Part shown: piece after piece, positions 43,649 to 52,073 of the stretch
Layout: every line of letters starts with the position of its first letter
Numbering within the stretch: position 1 is the stretch's first letter
DNA from: BOG-908 sp965198915
GTDB lineage: Bacteria > Pseudomonadota > Alphaproteobacteria > Acetobacterales > Acetobacteraceae
DNA length: 64,000 nucleotides
Assembly (NCBI GenBank): GCA_965198915.1
Contig: CBDAQC010000002.1
Span: forward strand, 992,001 to 1,056,000
Direction of reading: 5' to 3'
The notes under the pieces: model-generated
Databases searched by the model: none
Seen by the model: the letters and a program-made list of their open reading frames with translations, nothing else
What the model was told of the DNA's origin: nothing
Translations under genes and position numbers: made by a program

Positions 43649-45476
43649 CGCGCCGCCTCAGGCACTGCGTGCCGATGACCATGGCCGCCAGAATCGCCGC
43701 CAGGGTGCTGGCGATGCCCAGCCAGTCCGCCGTGCGCGCCCACCAGGGCTTGGCGAAGGCGAATGGGCGGTAGTCCGCAAACGCCGCTTCATCCTCCCTG
43801 CGGGCTGTGGTGAAGTTGTCGCCAGGCGCGCAACCATTCGCGGCCGGAAACACGTAGCAGGCCGGGTTCTTCAGGTTGAGCTCCTGGCGCCCGCCGGAGG
43901 CCGTCACGTCCGTCACCGGGCCGGCGTGCAGGCTGCCCTGCCGGAACAGCTCCAGGTGGTAGCCGAACAGCGGGTCATAGCAGAACAGCGGCGAGGCGCC
44001 CTCCGTCAACAGGTTCCCCCGCCCGATCGAAAGGTCAGGCTGCCCGGCTTTGTCGCGGGGAACGGCCAGGCTTCGGACCGAAGGCACCGCCCCGTGCGCG
44101 GCCAGGTGCCGCCAGCTCGCCTCGACGGGTGCCGGATCGTATACGCCCACCCCGGCCGGGCCGTAGAACCCGCGGTCCCCGGCCAGCAGAGCCAGCACCG
44201 TAACCGCAGCGCCGCCTACCGCGATCGTCCAGCTTCGCGGCCCCGTCGCCGCAATCCTGTCCAGCGCCAGGCCGGCGCCCAGGCAGGCCGGGACGATATA
44301 GGCGGCGAAGAACCGCACGAGGTTGCTGGAGTTCCGCAGCACGGGCACGTGCTTCAGGAACGCCGTCCACCCCGCGCCGTAGGTGTTCAGCGCCAAGGGA
44401 AGCAGCAACAATATGGCCAGCGCCTCCCACAGCAGGCGGGTGCGCAGCCCGGCGGCGCCGCGGCGGCTGGTCCAGGCGAGCCAGGCCGCGGCACCCATCA
44501 GCAACAGCGGCACCGGGCCCACGCGATAGTCGAACTCGTGCAGTTCCAGGCTGATCGCCGCATTGGCCAGCGCATGGGTCATCGCGGCGGACGGCCACCA
44601 GAACAGGCTGCGGCACGCCATCCAGCCGGCGACCGCGATGTTGCGGAAGCCGGGCAGCGGATACATGTCGCGCGGCAAGCCTGCCATCAGCCCGATGACG
44701 GCGGCCAGCTTGCCGGCGCACACCGCGATGCCGATCGTGGCGCCGGCCGATATCCGCCCGGTCGCCACCCGCAGGCTGCCGGATGCCGTCAAAGCGTGCA
44801 GCACCGCCAGCATCGCCAGGCTTAGGAAGACCGGCAGCACCAGTATCGCCATGCCGCCCTGCAACATCACGGCGAACAGCAGGCCGAAGCCGATGCAGCG
44901 CAGCAGCTGCCCGCGCCACTCCGCCGCCCGGCCCAGAGCGCAGGCCGCCATCGCCGGTGTCAGCATGAAGGGCGCGAAGCTCAGATGGCCGACCATCATG
45001 CGCGCCGGATACATCCCGTTCAGCGCAAACAGCGCAGCGGCCAGGAAGCTCGCCGGCCGGCTGCAGGCAAAGCTGGTACGGGCGAGGACGTACGCGCCGG
45101 CAAAGCCAAGAACGGCATAGATGATGAAGCTCGCCTGCACCGCACGCACCGGGTCGGCGGTGAAGGTGAGGAACTGTGTCAGGGACAGATAGGCGCCCTG
45201 CGGATCGGCATGGAAAGGCGCGCCTGCGCATAAGGCAGGGCTGAACCACGGCATCGCCGTCCACGGCGCATGCGCGTGCCAGAAATCGCCCGCCAGCAGG
45301 CCCGGCAGCCAGAAACCGTAATCCACGCCGACCAGTCCGGCCCGGTTCGGCAGATAGGGCAGCCAGATCAGGCAGAGCACGCCGAGACACGCGGTGGCGC
45401 CCAGGGCCGGGACCGCCAGGCCGCCGAAAGGACCGCGCACATTCCGCTCCGCAACAGGCCCGGACAACCCGGGCAT
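43635..45476 (-). CDS. Large multi-pass membrane protein, GT-C-like
   Basis: A 613-residue protein with an N-terminal helix, a large outer loop with VGVDYGFWLPGLLAGDFW and PWFSPALCAGAPFH, then about ten helices through residue 470 and a soluble C-terminal part of roughly 120 residues before a last helix. The loop-after-first-helix layout resembles GT-C enzymes that take sugar from polyprenyl phosphate, and the neighbouring gene would make that donor. I see no conserved motif that names the family. It overlaps the GT2-GtrA gene by 14 bases, so they are probably coupled. Confidence 0.72.
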   Translation of the reverse strand: MPGLSGPVAERNVRGPFGGLAVPALGATACLGVLCLIWLPYLPNRAGLVGVDYGFWLPGLLAGDFWHAHAPWTAMPWFSPALCAGAPFHADPQGAYLSLTQFLTFTADPVRAVQASFIIYAVLGFAGAYVLARTSFACSRPASFLAAALFALNGMYPARMMVGHLSFAPFMLTPAMAACALGRAAEWRGQLLRCIGFGLLFAVMLQGGMAILVLPVFLSLAMLAVLHALTASGSLRVATGRISAGATIGIAVCAGKLAAVIGLMAGLPRDMYPLPGFRNIAVAGWMACRSLFWWPSAAMTHALANAAISLELHEFDYRVGPVPLLLMGAAAWLAWTSRRGAAGLRTRLLWEALAILLLLPLALNTYGAGWTAFLKHVPVLRNSSNLVRFFAAYIVPACLGAGLALDRIAATGPRSWTIAVGGAAVTVLALLAGDRGFYGPAGVGVYDPAPVEASWRHLAAHGAVPSVRSLAVPRDKAGQPDLSIGRGNLLTEGASPLFCYDPLFGYHLELFRQGSLHAGPVTDVTASGGRQELNLKNPACYVFPAANGCAPGDNFTTARREDEAAFADYRPFAFAKPWWARTADWLGIASTLAAILAAMVIGTQCLRRRDAAG

Positions 45477-45539
45477 GCTGCTGCTTAGCTTTGCGCCTCT
45501 ACGTTCCGCAACAGGGGATAGGCGTAGGTGCGACGGGCG

Positions 45540-45803
45540 TCAGTGGACCAGCGCCGGCACCATCTCGTGCTGGCGTATCGCGGCGAACGCCAGATCCTCC
45601 GCCCCGGCCACCGCCATCGGCGTGCCGTCCGCGCCGTGTATGGCGAAAGCCCGCGTGCCGTTCACCAGAACCGGCTTTACATAAGCCAGATGGGACACCC
45701 CCAGCGCGGCAAGCTGCTCGACCGTCATGTGGCGTATGTCGAACGCGCTCATCGCCTGCGTAGCGGTTTCGGTCAGGTCGTCGTCATGGTCAGTGTTCAT
45801 CAT
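45540..45803 (-). CDS. DUF1150 family protein
   Basis: An 87-residue protein matching DUF1150: LAALGVSHLAYVKPVLVNG, FAIHGADGTPMAVA and a C-terminal VPALVH. In alphaproteobacteria it commonly follows an hsp20 gene, and the hsp20 gene lies 132 bases upstream here. The function is unknown; heat-shock co-expression is inferred. ATG 45803 has GGAG six bases upstream; ATG 45800 and TTG 45809 are alternatives. Confidence 0.85.
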   Translation of the reverse strand: MMNTDHDDDLTETATQAMSAFDIRHMTVEQLAALGVSHLAYVKPVLVNGTRAFAIHGADGTPMAVAGAEDLAFAAIRQHEMVPALVH

Positions 45804-45935
45804 CTGCAACTCCGAATCCGGCCTCCGCTCCCCCCGATCATCGGCGGCAAAGGGGCCGGAACCGCTGCGCGAACATAGGCGGCAGCGGATAAGGGAAAGA
45901 TAAGCAAGTATTGCGCCGCTCGAGCCGGCGCGGGG

Positions 45936-46385
45936 TCAGCCTTCGCCGTCGACGATCTTGCCGGCACGCGCGCGCTCCGGCTTGCCGATCTCGATGTGGC
46001 GCACCTTCGGCTCCGGCTGCGGACGCGACAGCTCGATATGCAGCAGCCCGTTATCCAACCAGGCACCGCCAACCTCGATGCCCTCGGCCAGCACGAAGGC
46101 GCGCTGGAACTGGCGGGCCGCGATGCCGCGATGCAGGAACACCCGGCCCTGCGGGTCGTCCGCCTGTCGGCCGCGTATCACCAATTGATTGTCTTCCTGG
46201 GTTATCTGCAGGTCGTCCATCGTGAAACCTGCCACCGCCAGCGTGATGCGCAGCGTGCTCGGCCCGGTCTGTTCGATGTTGTAGGGCGGATAGCCGTCCG
46301 ACGACGTCTTGGCCGCGCGCTCCATCATCTGCTCCAGATGATCGAAACCCAGGAACAGCGGCGAGGTGAAAACTCTGGAACTCAA
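45936..46385 (-). CDS. Hsp20 small heat-shock protein
   Basis: A 149-residue alpha-crystallin-domain chaperone. The N-terminus RVFTSPLFLGFDHLE and the following YPPYNIEQTG are typical of alphaproteobacterial Hsp20; the core has ITLAVAGFTMDDLQIT, VIRGRQ, FLHRGIAARQFQRAFVLAEG, and GLLHIEL. It binds unfolding proteins as an oligomer. An ATG lies at 46406, but the start is more likely TTG 46385: AGGAGG sits eight bases upstream, and the protein then begins as in homologues. DUF1150 follows. Confidence 0.9.
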   Translation of the reverse strand: MSSRVFTSPLFLGFDHLEQMMERAAKTSSDGYPPYNIEQTGPSTLRITLAVAGFTMDDLQITQEDNQLVIRGRQADDPQGRVFLHRGIAARQFQRAFVLAEGIEVGGAWLDNGLLHIELSRPQPEPKVRHIEIGKPERARAGKIVDGEG

Positions 46386-46483
46386 GGCTTGGGCCTCCTC
46401 GTGCATGAGCGAGACGAAATCGCCCGGGCCCTTCTGGCACCCTGGCTGATACGGTAACTCGGCAGAGGGCGCGGCGATTGCAA

Positions 46484-46623
46484 GGGAAGTAGGCAAGCAG
46501 TTCTTTTTCGAGAAAAAGAACCAAAAAGCTTTCGCCCCGCTGTCGCGAACTTGCAGGACAGCTTCGCGACAGCGGAGCAAAAGTCTTTTGCTTCTTTTCT
46601 TCAGAAAAGAAGGCCTTGCTTCC
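46484..46623. repeat. Composite repeat with imperfect palindromic core
   Basis: Leftward unit 46484-46533 and rightward unit 46577-46623 enclose a core in which CCGCTGTCGCGAA pairs with TTCGCGACAGCGG. The right end is one base from the deacetylase stop codon. Confidence 0.88.
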
Positions 46624-46624
46624 T

Positions 46625-47542
46625 CTACCCCGCCAGCAAGCGCCGCACGTGCAAAGCCGCCGAAGCCGCAAGCGCCGCCAGATCGTATCCGCCCTCCAGG
46701 ACGGAGACGACACGTGGCGCGGAGGCAAGCAGCTCGTCGGTGATCCAGCCGAAATCCGCCGTCTCCAGCGCCAACTGTGCCAGCGGGTCGGCCAGGTGTG
46801 CGTCGAAACCTGCCGAGATGATCAGCAGCTCCGGTGCCCAATCCAGCAGCGCCGGCAACCCGCGCCCGGCCCAGGCGGCGCGGAAGGCGGCGCTGCCCGA
46901 TCCGGGCGCCAATGGCAGGTTGACGATGTTGCCCACCCCCGTCTCCCGCGCCGCCCCGGTGCCCGGGTAGCAAGGCATCTGGTGGCTGCTGGCGTAGAAC
47001 AGGTCCGGATCGGCTTCGAACATGTGCTGCGTGCCATTGCCGTGGTGCACGTCGAAATCGACCACCGCCACGCGCCGCAAACCCCAGCGCGCGCGGGCGT
47101 GGTGCGCCGCCACGGCCACGCTGTTGAACAGGCAGAAGCCCATCGCCTGGCGGGCTTCCGCGTGATGGCCGGGCGGACGCACGGCGGCAAAGGCAGTATC
47201 CGCCCAGCCCTGCATCACCGCATCCACCGCGGCCACGGCGCCGCCCGCCGCATGGCGCGCGGCCGCCACGCTGCCAGGGCCCACGAACGTGTCCGCGTCC
47301 AGGCAGAGGAGGTCACCCGCCTGCGGGTCCAGCGCCAGCACGGCGTCCACATAGGCGTCGGGATGCGCCAGGCAGAGGAGCTCGCGCGTGGCCAGCGGCG
47401 CCTGCTCGCGCAGCAGGGTGTCAAAATCGCGGTGCTCCAGCGCGCGCAGCACCGCGCGCAGCCGGGCCGGGCATTCCGCGTGGCCTGCCCCAGGGTCGTG
47501 CAGAAGGCACGCCGCGTGCGTGAACAGCGCCACCCGCCTCAT
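46625..47542 (-). CDS. Histone deacetylase family / AcuC-type protein
   Basis: A 305-residue zinc deacetylase-fold protein. The conserved motifs are in order: RPPGHHAEARQAMGFCLFN, VVDFDVHHGNGTQ (zinc Asp/His), SSHQMPCYPGTG, ISAGFDAHLADPLAQL, and LEGGYDLAALA. The HH and D/H/D ligands are intact, so it is probably active on acetylated lysine, polyamines or similar. The ATG start overlaps the tusA stop as ATGA, which couples translation. Confidence 0.92.
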   Translation of the reverse strand: MRRVALFTHAACLLHDPGAGHAECPARLRAVLRALEHRDFDTLLREQAPLATRELLCLAHPDAYVDAVLALDPQAGDLLCLDADTFVGPGSVAAARHAAGGAVAAVDAVMQGWADTAFAAVRPPGHHAEARQAMGFCLFNSVAVAAHHARARWGLRRVAVVDFDVHHGNGTQHMFEADPDLFYASSHQMPCYPGTGAARETGVGNIVNLPLAPGSGSAAFRAAWAGRGLPALLDWAPELLIISAGFDAHLADPLAQLALETADFGWITDELLASAPRVVSVLEGGYDLAALAASAALHVRRLLAG

Positions 47543-47805
47543 GCGCCCGGCCCCGCTTCCGGCAACTCATCGGGCCGGTAGGGCCGCCGGCGTATGGTGA
47601 AGCTCAGCGTGCCCACCTCCTCGCTGAACGCCAGCAGATCGTGCCCGGTCTCGCGGCAATAGGCGCGGAAGTCGGCGATGGAAGCACGGTCGGTCGCCAG
47701 CACGCGCAGCTTCTCGCCAGGCGCCAGGCCGCGCAGCACGCGATTGGCCCGCAGCACCGGCAGCGGACAGTTCAGGCCTTTCACATCGAGCAGCGTTTCA
47801 GCCAT
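47539..47805 (-). CDS. TusA-family sulfur carrier
   Basis: An 88-residue protein with the TusA/SirA fold. LNCPLPVLRANRVLRGL has the catalytic Cys13 in the CPxP motif; VLATDRASIADFRAYCRETGH forms the second half. TusA proteins carry persulfide sulfur for tRNA thiolation or redox chemistry. The frame extends far upstream but only this ATG gives a TusA protein. It overlaps the deacetylase gene, an unusual partner. Confidence 0.92.
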   Translation of the reverse strand: MAETLLDVKGLNCPLPVLRANRVLRGLAPGEKLRVLATDRASIADFRAYCRETGHDLLAFSEEVGTLSFTIRRRPYRPDELPEAGPGA

Positions 47806-47883
47806 GCGACACCCTGCCCGCATCCTGCCCCGATCGGCAAGCATGCCCCGCCAGCCGGACCGCGGAACAGCCGCCGGCAAAGC

Positions 47884-47931
47884 GCAGAAGTTTCCTGCTT
47901 CTTTTTTGCAAAAAAGAACGCCTTGTCTGCC
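47884..47931 (+). repeat. A/T-hairpin repeat unit, single copy
   Basis: A rightward unit with GCAGAAGTTTCCTGC, then the hairpin CTTCTTTTTT / AAAAAAGAA, and CGCCTTGTCTGCC. It lies between tusA and the divergent SDR gene, 42 bases before the latter. Confidence 0.8.
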
Positions 47932-47973
47932 TCCGCCACGTTCATCTCCCAGCAAACCGCAGGAAGAACCATC

Positions 47974-48975
47974 GTGGCGAAAATCGTAGTGATCACCGGC
48001 GCCGGCGCCGGCGTAGGCCGCGCCACCATGGCCGAGTTCGCCCGCAACGGCTGCGACGTGGCGCTTCTCTCGCGCGATCCGGAACGTCTGGAAGATGCCG
48101 CCAGGCAGGCCCGCAGCCTCGGCGTGCGCGCCTTGCCAATTCCCACGGACGTTGCCGATGCGGAAGCAGTGGAAGCGGCCGCGGACCGGGTAGAAGCCGA
48201 ACTGGGTCCGATCGACGTATGGGTGAACGTGGCGATGGCCACCGTGTTCTCGCCAGTCTCCAAGCTGACTGCGGCGGAGGTCCAGCGCGGCACGGCGGTC
48301 ACCTATCTCGGCCAGGTGCACGGCATGATGGCGGCGCTGCGGCGGATGACGCCGCGCAATCGCGGCGCCATCGTCAATGTGGGCTCGGCACTCGCCTACC
48401 GGTCGGTGCCGCTGCAATCGATCTACTGCGGCGCCAAGTTCGCCATACGCGGCTTCACCGACTCGCTGCGCTCGGAGATCATCCACGATCGGTTGAACAT
48501 CTCGCTCAGCATGGTCGACCTGCCGGCGGTGAACACGCCGCAATTCGAGTGGGCGCTGAACAAGACCGGCCATCGCGCCAGGCCGGTGCCGCCGATCTTC
48601 CAGCCGGAGATACCGGCGCGCGCCATCTATTTCGCCGCGGTTCACCCGCGCCGGCAAACCTGGATCGGTTTTCCCACCGTGAAGGCCGTCCTGGCCAATC
48701 GCATTGAACCAGGGTTGATCGACCGATTCCTGGCTACGGCCGGCTACAAGGGCCAACTCGGCGAGGCCTTGCCGGCGGACGCGCCGAGCAATCTGTTCCA
48801 TCCCGTGCCCGGCAGGTACGCAGCGCATGGAAGGTTCGACAAGCTGGCGCGCAAGACGAGCTGGGAGGTGTTCACCAGCCGCCATCGCAACGCGTTCTGG
48901 GCTGCGATCGGTTTAAGCGCCGCAGCGGCGACGTATGCCGTGACAAGAAAGAAAACGAATCGCCGCCTACCTTAA
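47974..48975 (+). CDS. SDR oxidoreductase with C-terminal hydrophobic tail
   Basis: A 333-residue SDR. VVITGAGAGVGRATMAEFAR is the cofactor site; VNVGSALAYRSVP and YCGAKFAIRGFT hold the Ser/Tyr/Lys triad. The last 30 residues form a hydrophobic segment (NAFWAAIGLSAAAATYAV) followed by a basic end, which would anchor the enzyme to the membrane. The start is GTG 47974 with AGGAAG eight bases upstream. No substrate can be assigned. Confidence 0.85.
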   Translation: MAKIVVITGAGAGVGRATMAEFARNGCDVALLSRDPERLEDAARQARSLGVRALPIPTDVADAEAVEAAADRVEAELGPIDVWVNVAMATVFSPVSKLTAAEVQRGTAVTYLGQVHGMMAALRRMTPRNRGAIVNVGSALAYRSVPLQSIYCGAKFAIRGFTDSLRSEIIHDRLNISLSMVDLPAVNTPQFEWALNKTGHRARPVPPIFQPEIPARAIYFAAVHPRRQTWIGFPTVKAVLANRIEPGLIDRFLATAGYKGQLGEALPADAPSNLFHPVPGRYAAHGRFDKLARKTSWEVFTSRHRNAFWAAIGLSAAAATYAVTRKKTNRRLP

Positions 48976-49010
48976 ATGAAAGCGCACCCCGTCGCCTCCC
49001 GTGACAGCGG

Positions 49011-49056
49011 ACCAAAAGCGTTTCGCTTCTTTTTCGCGGAAAAGAAGGCCTTGCTT
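49011..49056 (+). repeat. A/T-hairpin repeat unit, single copy
   Basis: A rightward unit preceded by CCCGTGACAGCGGA, so it carries the core edge seen in paired copies. The hairpin CTTCTTTTTC / GGAAAAGAAG and AAGGCCTTGC are well preserved. It sits between convergent genes. Confidence 0.82.
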
Positions 49057-49068
49057 ACTCTTCCACCC

Positions 49069-49977
49069 TCAAAGCGCCCGCTGCCAGGTCTCCCCCTGCA
49101 CCGGCGTGCCGAACTCTGAATGCACAGAGACGTCCACGATGGTGAAACCATGCCGCGCATAGATGCGCCGCGCACTTTCCAGAACCGTGTGCGTCCACAG
49201 CGTCATCGCCTGATACCCGACCTCCTGCGCGAACGACACGCAGGTCTCCACAAGGCGGCTTCCGACCCCCTGCCCGCGAGCAAACGGCTCGACATACAAC
49301 AGGCGCAGCCGCGCAAGTCCGCCACCCTCGTCGGTCAGCAGCACGGAGCCGGCCATCACGCCGTCCATCTCGGCCACCCAGCACTGCTCCCGTCCGGGCG
49401 TGAAGCGTCGCAGGAAATCGGCCACGGTCTGCGCCTCGTTGGCTTCTAGGCCGATCCCCCAACCGTTCTCCGCTGCATACAGGCGGGACTGCCGGACGGC
49501 GATCATCGGCAGGTCTCCGGTGCGGAACGGGCGCAACGTGATATCCGGCGCGGTAGGGGGTTCCAGCAGCAGGCGCACCATGCCCAGGGCGGAGATCAGG
49601 TCGTCCCGCTGCACCGGCCCGAGGGACGCCACCGCCGCGGCCACACGTGCGCGCTGCCGGGTGTCGATCACTTCCAGCACGGCGTCTCCCGCCTCGGTGA
49701 GCGCCAGATTTTGCCGTCGTGCATCCTCCTCGGTGCGCGCCCGCGAAAGCCAGCCCCTCTCCACCAGCCGGCCGAGCAGGCGGCTGAGATGGCCCGCATC
49801 CATCCCGAGCGCATTCTGCAGGTCGGCAGCGATCACCTGCGGCCGGCGCCCGATCTCGAACAGCAGCCTGGCCTCGGCAAGGGTCGCCTCGGTTCCGAGA
49901 AAGCCTGCCTCCAGCGCGCCCACGAAGCGCGTGTAGAACCTGTTGAAAGCGCGGACTGCGTCGATCGTCCTGTCCAT
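49069..49977 (-). CDS. MarR-type regulator fused to GNAT acetyltransferase
   Basis: A 302-residue fusion. Residues 1-145 form a MarR winged helix (LGMDAGHLSRLLGRLVERGWL and the wing ARTEEDARRQNLALTEAG). Residues 150-302 are a GNAT domain with LYVEPFARGQGVGSRLVETCV, the acetyl-CoA loop, and a later SARRIYARHGF. Such fusions are known and probably sense a ligand and modify a small molecule. The start is ATG 49977. A perfect 11-base inverted repeat with a 3-base spacer (49994-50018) lies just upstream and is the likely operator, so the gene may regulate itself. Confidence 0.9.
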   Translation of the reverse strand: MDRTIDAVRAFNRFYTRFVGALEAGFLGTEATLAEARLLFEIGRRPQVIAADLQNALGMDAGHLSRLLGRLVERGWLSRARTEEDARRQNLALTEAGDAVLEVIDTRQRARVAAAVASLGPVQRDDLISALGMVRLLLEPPTAPDITLRPFRTGDLPMIAVRQSRLYAAENGWGIGLEANEAQTVADFLRRFTPGREQCWVAEMDGVMAGSVLLTDEGGGLARLRLLYVEPFARGQGVGSRLVETCVSFAQEVGYQAMTLWTHTVLESARRIYARHGFTIVDVSVHSEFGTPVQGETWQRAL

Positions 49978-49993
49978 GAAGCAGTCTGGACCA

Positions 49994-50018
49994 AGAATGT
50001 TGACTTGGTCAACATTCT
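49994..50018. promoter_or_regulatory. Perfect palindromic operator upstream of the MarR-GNAT gene
   Basis: AGAATGTTGAC and GTCAACATTCT form a perfect inverted repeat around TTG. The arms and spacing suit a MarR dimer, and the site is 17 bases before the MarR-GNAT start. That the fusion protein binds it is inference. Confidence 0.75.
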
Positions 50019-50033
50019 GGCGCGCGGCACCGA

Positions 50034-50495
50034 TCAGTGCGAAGCGGCGGCCGGAAAAAACAGGTAGGTGGCCTGGTATGGCACGCGGACCTCCGCACCG
50101 ATATGCGCCGCGTCGCATCCCAGTGCCGGCGCAGCGCCGCCCTCCGTCTGGCTGCGGACCACGTAGGCGATATCGGCGAATCGCCCGGCCCCGGCATGCG
50201 ATTTCGCGGCGAGCACCAGCCAGGGCACGGAACCCGGACGCGGCGCCGGGGCCGAGGTCAGCACCGAGCCTACCACCGCGCTTCCGTCATTTGCCCGCCA
50301 GGTCGGTCCGGCGAAATGGTGGCCGGCCACGGCGCCCGCGGCATCGGTCAGCGTCGCGTCGGGCCCTTTCAGGCGCCAGGCGTAGGACGGACCCGCCTCG
50401 GCGCAGCCATAGACCTGCACCCCCTTGCCGAGCAGCTGGATGGCAGGCTCGCCAGCCCTCGCCGCCAGCGGCACGGTCAGGGCGGCAGAAAGCAC
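50034..50495 (-). CDS. DUF3455 family exported protein
   Basis: A 153-residue protein matching DUF3455: LLGKGVQVYGCAEAG, YAWRLKGPDATLTDAAG, HHFAGPTWRANDGSAVVGSV, and CDAAHIGAEVRVPYQATYLFFPA. The family is of unknown function and usually exported. From GTG 50495 the signal peptide lacks a basic start; beginning instead at CTG 50522 adds SRGRALLLV and gives a normal one. That CTG overlaps the stop of a 20-codon frame in a CTGA. Its downstream end is near the MarR operator. Confidence 0.75.
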   Translation of the reverse strand: MLSAALTVPLAARAGEPAIQLLGKGVQVYGCAEAGPSYAWRLKGPDATLTDAAGAVAGHHFAGPTWRANDGSAVVGSVLTSAPAPRPGSVPWLVLAAKSHAGAGRFADIAYVVRSQTEGGAAPALGCDAAHIGAEVRVPYQATYLFFPAAASH

Positions 50496-50518
50496 CAGGA
50501 GCAGGGCACGGCCGCGGC

Positions 50519-50581
50519 TCAGAGCGGCGACACCGCAATCAGGCTCAGCAGCGCGGTCAATCCTACGATCAGAAATTTCAT
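50519..50581 (-). CDS. Possible 20-residue hydrophobic mini-protein upstream of DUF3455
   Basis: ATG 50581 opens a 20-codon frame that is almost entirely hydrophobic after one lysine (FLIVGLTALLSLIAV), with GGAATAG about ten bases upstream. Its stop overlaps the first usable codon of the DUF3455 frame. It may be a leader peptide, or the displaced signal sequence of DUF3455 after a frameshift. Weakly supported. Confidence 0.3.
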   Translation of the reverse strand: MKFLIVGLTALLSLIAVSPL

Positions 50582-50668
50582 GATTCTATTCCGTTTTGCA
50601 ATGCAGCATTAGCGACGGACTGGCGGGAAAGTTTTACGTGGTTACGATGGCAGGAAAATAACGCGCTC

Positions 50669-51964
50669 TTACGCGGCGCCGTCCAGCTTCAACACCTCGC
50701 CCGCAAGGTACAGACTGCCGCAAATCAGCACCCGGCCTGGCGGGAGGGCCGCCACCTGCGCCAGCGCCCCAGCCACGTCCGGCCCCGGCCTGGCCACCCC
50801 GCCGGAGGCCGCCACAACCGCGCTCACCGGCAAAGCCAGGTGCTGCCCTGGCTCCTGCACCGCCCATACCGAGGCGGCGTGGGACAGCAGCGGACGCAGG
50901 AAGCCGGATACGTCCTTGCTCTGCTTCATTCCCACGATCAGATAGGCCGGCCGGTCCACCCAGCCGCCCAGGTGCTCCGCCAACACCTGCCCCGCCGCTG
51001 CGTTGTGCCCGCCATCGAGGAACAGCTCGAAACCGTCCGGCAGCAGGCCAGCCAGACGGCCCCGCAACCGCTGCAGCCGCGCCGGCCAGACTGCCTGCCC
51101 CACGCCCTGATAGGCCTCCTGGGAAGGGTCGAGCCCGGACGCGCGCAGGCAGGCCACGGCAATGCCGGCATTGTCGACCTGGTGGTCACCCGGCAAGGAC
51201 GGCAGCGGCAACGCCAGGCGGCCGGCCGGATCCTCGAATACCAGCCCGCCCGGCTCGGAACGTATGGTCCAGTCGCGCCCGCGCTCCAGCAGGCGCGCGC
51301 CCACCCGGGCCGCCTCCGCGCGCAGCACGGCCTGCACCTCCCCGGCTTGCAGGCCGGTGGCGACCGGGCGGCCCGCCTTCATGATGCCCGCCTTTTCCCA
51401 GGCAATGCGCTCCAGCCTGTCACCCAGAAAATCCTGGTGATCCAGCGAGATCGAGGTGATGGCGCAGGCGGCGGGGTGGTCCACCACGTTGGTCGCGTCG
51501 AACCGGCCGCCCAGCCCGACCTCGACCACGCACAGCTCGGCCGGCGCACGGGCGAACAGCAGGAAGCCGCAAGCCGCCAGCGCCTCGAACACGGTGATCG
51601 CCTGGCCGGCATTCACCCGCTCGATCTCTGCCAGCGTGTCGGCCAGCACGGCGTCGTCCACCAGGGCGCCGGCCAGGCGGAACCGCTCACGCAGATGCAC
51701 CAGATGCGGCGAGATGGTGACGTGCACGCGCCAGCCGGCCGCCTCGCCGATGGCGCGCAGAAAGGCGCAGGTGCTGCCCTTGCCGTTTGTGCCGGCCACG
51801 TGGATTACCGGCGGTAGGTGGTCCTGCGGGTCACCGAGCTGGTGCAGCAAGCGCTCCACCCGGCCCAGGCTGAGGTCGATCAGCTTCGGATAGTGGGCCT
51901 GCAACCGGTCCAGTATGGCGTCGGCCCGGCCCGGCGCGGGCGGCAGGCGAGGCAAGTCAAGCAA
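50669..51964 (-). CDS. folC: Bifunctional folylpolyglutamate synthase / dihydrofolate synthase
   Basis: A 431-residue Mur-ligase-like enzyme. VIHVAGTNGKGSTCAFLRAIGE is the ATP loop, TISPHLVHLRERF and VVEVGLGGRFDATNVV are FolC motifs, and ITSISLDHQDFLGDRLE follows. It adds glutamate to dihydropteroate and folates. The start is TTG 51964 with AGGAGG upstream at good spacing. It is the last gene of the trpB-trpA-accD-folC run. Confidence 0.95.
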   Translation of the reverse strand: MLDLPRLPPAPGRADAILDRLQAHYPKLIDLSLGRVERLLHQLGDPQDHLPPVIHVAGTNGKGSTCAFLRAIGEAAGWRVHVTISPHLVHLRERFRLAGALVDDAVLADTLAEIERVNAGQAITVFEALAACGFLLFARAPAELCVVEVGLGGRFDATNVVDHPAACAITSISLDHQDFLGDRLERIAWEKAGIMKAGRPVATGLQAGEVQAVLRAEAARVGARLLERGRDWTIRSEPGGLVFEDPAGRLALPLPSLPGDHQVDNAGIAVACLRASGLDPSQEAYQGVGQAVWPARLQRLRGRLAGLLPDGFELFLDGGHNAAAGQVLAEHLGGWVDRPAYLIVGMKQSKDVSGFLRPLLSHAASVWAVQEPGQHLALPVSAVVAASGGVARPGPDVAGALAQVAALPPGRVLICGSLYLAGEVLKLDGAA

Positions 51965-52073
51965 TCGCGCAGTCCCTCCTGGCGTGGGACCCGAGAGCGC
52001 GCGCGCCAGATGGCGCCAAGCGTCGCAGGAACAGCCCTCTGCCGCCGCGTTCCTTCAAGTGACGGCGCTCCGA

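Noticed and set aside
45394..46973. Several open frames with KKKQKTF or FFSKKK peptides, here and near other repeats
   Set aside because: These peptides are translations of the A/T-hairpin repeat and recur wherever it lies; they are not protein domains.
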